Assembly: GCF_030123325.1 (NCBI RefSeq)
Contig: NZ_CP126106.1
Coordinates: 5,525,001 to 5,589,000, forward strand
From: Peribacillus simplex
GTDB lineage: Bacteria > Bacillota > Bacilli > Bacillales > DSM-1321
Length of the DNA stretch: 64,000 bases
Reading direction: 5' to 3'
Part shown: one piece after another, positions 60,268-64,000 of the stretch
Layout of the letters: each line of letters starts with the position of its first letter
Position numbering within the stretch: position 1 is the first letter of the stretch
Notes under the pieces: generated by a model
Told to the model about the DNA's origin: nothing
Databases searched by the model: none
What the model saw: the letters and a program-made list of their open reading frames with translations, nothing else
Position numbers and translations under genes: made by a program

Positions 60268-61275
60268 CTAAAAAAGGTTAATCAATTCTTTTATTAGTGC
60301 CGTCAAAAATATATTTGCTAATGCAACCGGAAGCAGCACTTTCCATCCGAATTCCATCAATTGGTCGGCCCTTATACGAGGAAAGGTTACACGAATCCAG
60401 ACCAATACATAGAATACGGCACTGAACTTCAGACCGAACCAGATGGCTGCCGGAATAAAATCCAAAAACGGAATAGAATTCCATCCCCCTAAAAATAATA
60501 CAGTGGTTAACGTTGCCATTGCAAACATATACACATATTCGGATAACATAAAGAAAGCCCATCGAAATCCAGAGTATTCAACATGATAGCCTGCAACAAG
60601 TTCGGATTCCGCTTCCGGAAGGTCAAAAGGAACCCTGTTCAACTCGGCAACCGCTGCAATAAAAAACACGATAAACGCAATCGGCTGAAGAAAAATGAAC
60701 CAAACCTTTTCCTGGGCTGCAACTATATCATTCAAGTTTAAACTGCCTGTTAGGAGGACGATTCCCACTAGCGACATCACCAATGGGATCTCATAAGATA
60801 TCATTTGCGCGGCTGCCCTCATTCCGCCAATCAAAGAATATTTATTATTGGATGCCCAACCCGCAGTGACGATGCCGATGGTCGATATGCCGGAAATCGC
60901 AATATAATAAAGCAGCCCGACACCTATATCTGCAAATTGGAAGGCATCGGTGAACGGCAAGGTGGCAAGGACCATGAAAGCAGGAGCAAAAGCAATTACC
61001 GGAGCTAAAATATATAACGGCTTATCCGCTTTTTTGGGTATCGTATCTTCCTTGATCAGAAGTTTCAAAACGTCAGCAACGGTCTGCAAGAGACCCCATT
61101 TCCCCCCAATTTGGTTTGGGCCGACACGCATTTGCATGAACCCCATGATTTTTCGCTCTGAAAGGATTCCATAGGTTACAAAACCTAATACAACGAACAG
61201 GAGCAGGACTGCCAAACCAAAAAAAATGCCAAAATTCAGTAGGCCTGGAGCGGAGTGGAGAAGATCCTTGATCAT
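60268..61275 (-). CDS. nuoH: Complex I subunit NuoH
   Basis: 335 residues, eight or nine helices. It forms the quinone-binding chamber with NuoB and NuoD. Signature stretches: ERKIMGFMQMRVGPNQIGGKWGLLQTVADVLKLLIKED and the acidic loop ELNRVPFDLPEAESELVAGYHVEYSG. Starts one base after the nuoD stop. Confidence 0.96.
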   Translation of the reverse strand: MIKDLLHSAPGLLNFGIFFGLAVLLLFVVLGFVTYGILSERKIMGFMQMRVGPNQIGGKWGLLQTVADVLKLLIKEDTIPKKADKPLYILAPVIAFAPAFMVLATLPFTDAFQFADIGVGLLYYIAISGISTIGIVTAGWASNNKYSLIGGMRAAAQMISYEIPLVMSLVGIVLLTGSLNLNDIVAAQEKVWFIFLQPIAFIVFFIAAVAELNRVPFDLPEAESELVAGYHVEYSGFRWAFFMLSEYVYMFAMATLTTVLFLGGWNSIPFLDFIPAAIWFGLKFSAVFYVLVWIRVTFPRIRADQLMEFGWKVLLPVALANIFLTALIKELINLF

Positions 61276-62373
61276 TTATCCATCAACCTCCCCTAAAACG
61301 ATATCGATTGCACCTAATATCGTTATCAAGTTCGCCATATTTTCCCCTTCCAATAATTTCGGAAGAATTTGCAGATTATAAAATGAAGGTCTGCGAAATT
61401 TCAAACGGTATGGCTCCTTTTTCCCTTCACTCGCGATATAGCAGCCTATTTCCCCTCTTGGTGATTCAATTCGGACAAATGCTTCACCCTTAGGAACCTT
61501 TATTATTTTAGGGACCTTAGCAAGGATCGGCCCTTCTGGAAATTGCTCAACCGCCTGCTCGATGATTTTCAGTGATTGTTCGATTTCTTCCATCCTACAG
61601 TGATAGCGTGAAAAGGCATCACCCTCTTCCCTTGTAGGAACATCAAATGTGAACCTGTCGTAAATGGAATATGGCTCATTTTTTCGTAAATCCCATTTCA
61701 CACCTGTACACCTTAAATTGGCACCGCTAAGCGAATACTGCAGGGCTTCTTCCTTCGTATAGATGCCCACCCCTTTAACCCGATTAACAAAGATTTCATT
61801 CCCTGTCACAAGCTCATGGTAACCGGCAAGCTGCTCCCTCATATAAGGGACAAACTCGGCAACCTTCGAAATCCAGTCTTCAGGAGCATCCCATTTCACG
61901 CCTCCGACACGCATATAATTGAATGTAAGGCGTGCCCCTGACAATTCAGTCAATAAATTAACGATCATTTCACGCTCTCGAAATGCGTATAGGAAAGGGC
62001 TCGTCGCACCTATATCCAGCAAGTATGTACCCCACCAGACAAGGTGGCTTGCCACTCGGCCCAATTCCATTGCGATAACCCGCAAATATTCTGCCCTTTC
62101 GGGGATCTCCACCCCCATCATTGTCTCAACAGCATGGCAAAGCACATAATTATTTGTCATTGCCGCTAGATAATCGAGCCGATCGGTATACGGGATTATT
62201 TGTGTATATTGCAGATTTTCCGCTAGTTTTTCCGTACCGCGATGCAAATACCCAATGACAGGTGTTGCCTCTTTTATAATTTCACCGTCAATCTTGATGA
62301 CAAGCCGAAAAACACCATGTGTACTCGGATGCTGCGGCCCGACATTGAGAAGCATTTCTTCCGTCCTTAACAT
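61276..62373 (-). CDS. nuoD: Complex I subunit NuoD, 49-kDa type
   Basis: 365 residues, hydrogenase large-subunit fold without the NiFe ligands. VGPQHPSTHGVFRL carries the His of the quinone headgroup site; GYLHRGTEKLAE, QIIPYTDRLDYLAAMTNNYVLCHAVE and the C-terminal LITILGAIDIVLGEVDG are intact. In Bacillus-type operons it is a separate gene from nuoC, as here. Confidence 0.96.
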   Translation of the reverse strand: MLRTEEMLLNVGPQHPSTHGVFRLVIKIDGEIIKEATPVIGYLHRGTEKLAENLQYTQIIPYTDRLDYLAAMTNNYVLCHAVETMMGVEIPERAEYLRVIAMELGRVASHLVWWGTYLLDIGATSPFLYAFREREMIVNLLTELSGARLTFNYMRVGGVKWDAPEDWISKVAEFVPYMREQLAGYHELVTGNEIFVNRVKGVGIYTKEEALQYSLSGANLRCTGVKWDLRKNEPYSIYDRFTFDVPTREEGDAFSRYHCRMEEIEQSLKIIEQAVEQFPEGPILAKVPKIIKVPKGEAFVRIESPRGEIGCYIASEGKKEPYRLKFRRPSFYNLQILPKLLEGENMANLITILGAIDIVLGEVDG

Positions 62374-62378
62374 TGGGC

Positions 62379-63533
62379 TTACACCTCCACATCATAAGGC
62401 TGATAATCTTTTCTAAGGGGATACCCTTTCCAATCTTCACCAAGTAAAATCCGCTTTAAATCAGGGTGTTCATAAAAGTTAATACCTAATAAATCATACG
62501 CCTCGCATTCTGGCCAATTTGCTCCTGACCATAATGGGACCAATGATGGAATAACGGGAGAATCCCTATCAAGTTTCACCTTCAAGGCAACTGATTGGTT
62601 CATTTTGAATGAATGTAAGTGTACATAGATTTCCATATGGGTTTCAAAGTCCGTACCATGAAGTTCCGATAAATATGAAAAGTTAAGCTGTTCATCGTAC
62701 CGCAGATATTTTGCTATTGAGAAATATGTATCCGGATTAGCCAATAAAGTGGGTACATCTTTTGATAATCTATTAATATAGTGCTCTAATAATGCCCCTT
62801 GTCCTACATGGCTCTCAATAGCAGAAACAATTTGATCGAGTTTTGACTGATTTGGGGAAAGTTCGCTAGGGGTGTTAACTTCCTCGCTTTCCTTTACAGC
62901 AGTCCTGTTCTTCGCAGCAGCCGCCGCTTTCGCTTTGGCAGCGGCGGCTGCCTTCGCCTTGACTGCTGCCGCTGCCTTTTGCTTCGCTATATCCATTTCG
63001 CCTTCCGGCTTTTCCGCCGCTTCTTCTTTTGCCTGTTTTCGGGCCAATGCGGCGGCCTTCGCCTTGGCTGCGGCCTCCGCTTTTTGTTTTGCTATATCCA
63101 TTTCGCCTTCCGGCTTTTCCGCCGCTTCTTCTTTCGCCCGTTTTCGGGCCAATGCGGCGGCCTTCGCCTTGGCTGCCGCTGCCGCTTTTTGCTTCGCTAT
63201 GTCCATTTCGCCTTCCGGCTTTTCCGCACTTTCAGCTTTTGCCTGTTTTCGGGCCAATGCGGCGGCCTTCGCCTTGGCTGCCGCTGCCGCTTTTTGCTTC
63301 GCTATGTCCATTTCGCCTTCCGGCTTTTCCGCACTTTCAGCTTTCGCCTGTTTTCGGGCCAATGCGGCGGCCTTCGCCTTGGCTGCCGCTGCCGCCTTTT
63401 TCTTCGCTAAGTCCATTTCGCCTTCCGGCTTTTCCGCACTTTCAGCTTTCGCCTGTTTTCGGGCCAATGCTTCAGCCTTCGCCTTGGCAGCGGCCTCCGC
63501 TTTTTGTTTCGCTAAGTCCTCCTTTTCACTCAT
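62379..63533 (-). CDS. nuoC: Complex I subunit NuoC with a long Ala/Lys-rich repeat extension
   Basis: 384 residues. The C-terminal 165 form the 30-kDa NuoC domain (LVPLWSGANWPECEAYDLLGINFYEHPDLKRILLGEDWKGYPLRKDY). The first 215 residues are five copies of a 35-residue unit (105 bases in DNA) of the form ESAEKPEGEMDIAKQ followed by an AKAKAAALARKQAK helix. These would form a long, positively charged, alanine-rich helix outside the catalytic core, absent from E. coli NuoC. Shorter extensions of this kind are seen in related Bacillus. The array can change copy number by slippage. No known function. Confidence 0.93.
   Translation of the reverse strand: MSEKEDLAKQKAEAAAKAKAEALARKQAKAESAEKPEGEMDLAKKKAAAAAKAKAAALARKQAKAESAEKPEGEMDIAKQKAAAAAKAKAAALARKQAKAESAEKPEGEMDIAKQKAAAAAKAKAAALARKRAKEEAAEKPEGEMDIAKQKAEAAAKAKAAALARKQAKEEAAEKPEGEMDIAKQKAAAAVKAKAAAAAKAKAAAAAKNRTAVKESEEVNTPSELSPNQSKLDQIVSAIESHVGQGALLEHYINRLSKDVPTLLANPDTYFSIAKYLRYDEQLNFSYLSELHGTDFETHMEIYVHLHSFKMNQSVALKVKLDRDSPVIPSLVPLWSGANWPECEAYDLLGINFYEHPDLKRILLGEDWKGYPLRKDYQPYDVEV
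62985..63525. repeat. 105-bp in-frame tandem repeats inside nuoC
   Basis: The block TCGCCTTCCGGCTTTTCCGC recurs at about 62998, 63103, 63208, 63313 and 63418, a constant 105-base step. Copies differ at few positions, suggesting recent duplication or homogenisation. Confidence 0.9.
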
Positions 63534-64000
63534 CTATATCACCCGCTTTCCGGTTTTCGCCTCGTAACGGATTTTTTCTTTTAATTTATTGATCCCATAA
63601 ATAAGTGCAGCTGGGTTTGGGGGACAACCAGGTATATATACATCGACAGGTACAATTTGATCTACCCCCTTGACCACTGAGTAAGAGTGAACATAAGGTC
63701 CACCAGCAGTTGCACAGGACCCCATTGCAATAACCCATTTTGGTTCTGGCATTTGTTCGTATAATCTGCTTATTATTGGAGCCATTTTTTTTGTTACCGT
63801 TCCTGAGACAATCATGACATCCGATTGTCTGGGTGATGTCCGAAAAAATGAACCAAATCGGTCCAAATCATAATGAGAGGATCCGACGCCCATCATTTCA
63901 ATTGCACAACATGCCAAACCGAAAGTCATTGGCCAGAGTGAGTTACTTCTAGCCCAGCCTTTTATTTGCTCAAGTGTGGATAAAAAAATGCTATGGCGTA
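63534..64000 (-). CDS. nuoB: Complex I subunit NuoB (5' end outside window)
   Basis: The frame is open to the right edge: before MTFGLACCAIEMM it reads LEQIKGWARSNSLWP, typical NuoB sequence, so the start codon lies beyond 64000. Cluster N2 ligands are present: the adjacent Cys pair in GLACCAIEMM, GSCATAGGPY and PGCPPNP. It passes electrons to quinone. The nuoC start directly abuts the nuoB stop. nuoA is expected further upstream. Confidence 0.94.
   Translation of the reverse strand, partial: RHSIFLSTLEQIKGWARSNSLWPMTFGLACCAIEMMGVGSSHYDLDRFGSFFRTSPRQSDVMIVSGTVTKKMAPIISRLYEQMPEPKWVIAMGSCATAGGPYVHSYSVVKGVDQIVPVDVYIPGCPPNPAALIYGINKLKEKIRYEAKTGKRVI

Noticed and set aside
62872..63567. 231-codon open frame opposite nuoC
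   Set aside because: Mirror of the Ala/Lys-rich nuoC repeats on the other strand; Phe/Ala-rich low complexity, no ribosome site.

Overview
The window comes from a low-GC, endospore-forming Bacillaceae chromosome. It carries spoIIID, spoIIQ and spoIID. The stretch ssbB - ywpF - fabZ - flhP/flhO - mbl - spoIIID - spoIIQ - ywnJ - spoIID - murAA - ywmB - ywzB follows Bacillus subtilis gene order. Unlike B. subtilis it has an 11-subunit-type nuo (complex I) operon and a SecA2/SLAP accessory secretion pair. That combination, and GC-rich dispersed repeats of a kind I associate with such genomes, suggest a Peribacillus-like organism (inference; species not determined). No rRNA, tRNA, insertion sequence, prophage or CRISPR array was seen.

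Layout. 1-10 kb is cell-envelope polymer work: a large two-domain CDP-glycerol glycerophosphotransferase cut by the left edge, tagD and tagB, a LysM/NlpC endopeptidase (LytE type), the teichoic-acid ligase TagU and an LTA-synthase-family enzyme. 10-13 kb holds SecA2 and its SLAP partner. 13-19.5 kb has an alkaline phosphatase, a 21-bp tandem repeat array, a SpoIID/LytB-domain secreted protein and PBP3 (pbpC). 19.6-23.6 kb is the most interesting part: a CorA-like membrane protein behind a structured leader, two small unknown genes, and a PlcR-like HTH/TPR regulator divergent from a 37-codon peptide gene. The peptide ends in two tandem heptapeptides, SELPGLY and AELPGLY. A 16-bp box occurs four times around these genes. 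24-29 kb has a SWIM protein and a SNF2 helicase (YwqB/YwqA type). 29-31 kb has a LysE-type exporter facing a MocR regulator across a perfect 28-bp palindrome. 31.7-32.4 kb is a repeat-filled intergenic region. 32.4-36.1 kb is a giant Vpr-like protease. 36.3-42 kb is a di/oligopeptide ABC operon in the order D-F-A-B-C.

42.4-53.9 kb is the conserved core block, with one striking break: flhO and flhP are joined by an internal deletion and both look dead, although a sigma-D-like promoter remains upstream. 54-64 kb is nuoN to nuoB on the minus strand, cut by the right edge inside nuoB; no nuoE, F or G lies between nuoB and nuoN, and NuoC carries a long Ala/Lys-rich 35-residue repeat extension.

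How it works together: most genes build or remodel the wall (teichoic acids, peptidoglycan, sporulation wall hydrolases, MurA, Mbl). The central locus looks like a self-contained PlcR/PapR-type quorum-sensing cassette with its own DNA box and possible local targets.
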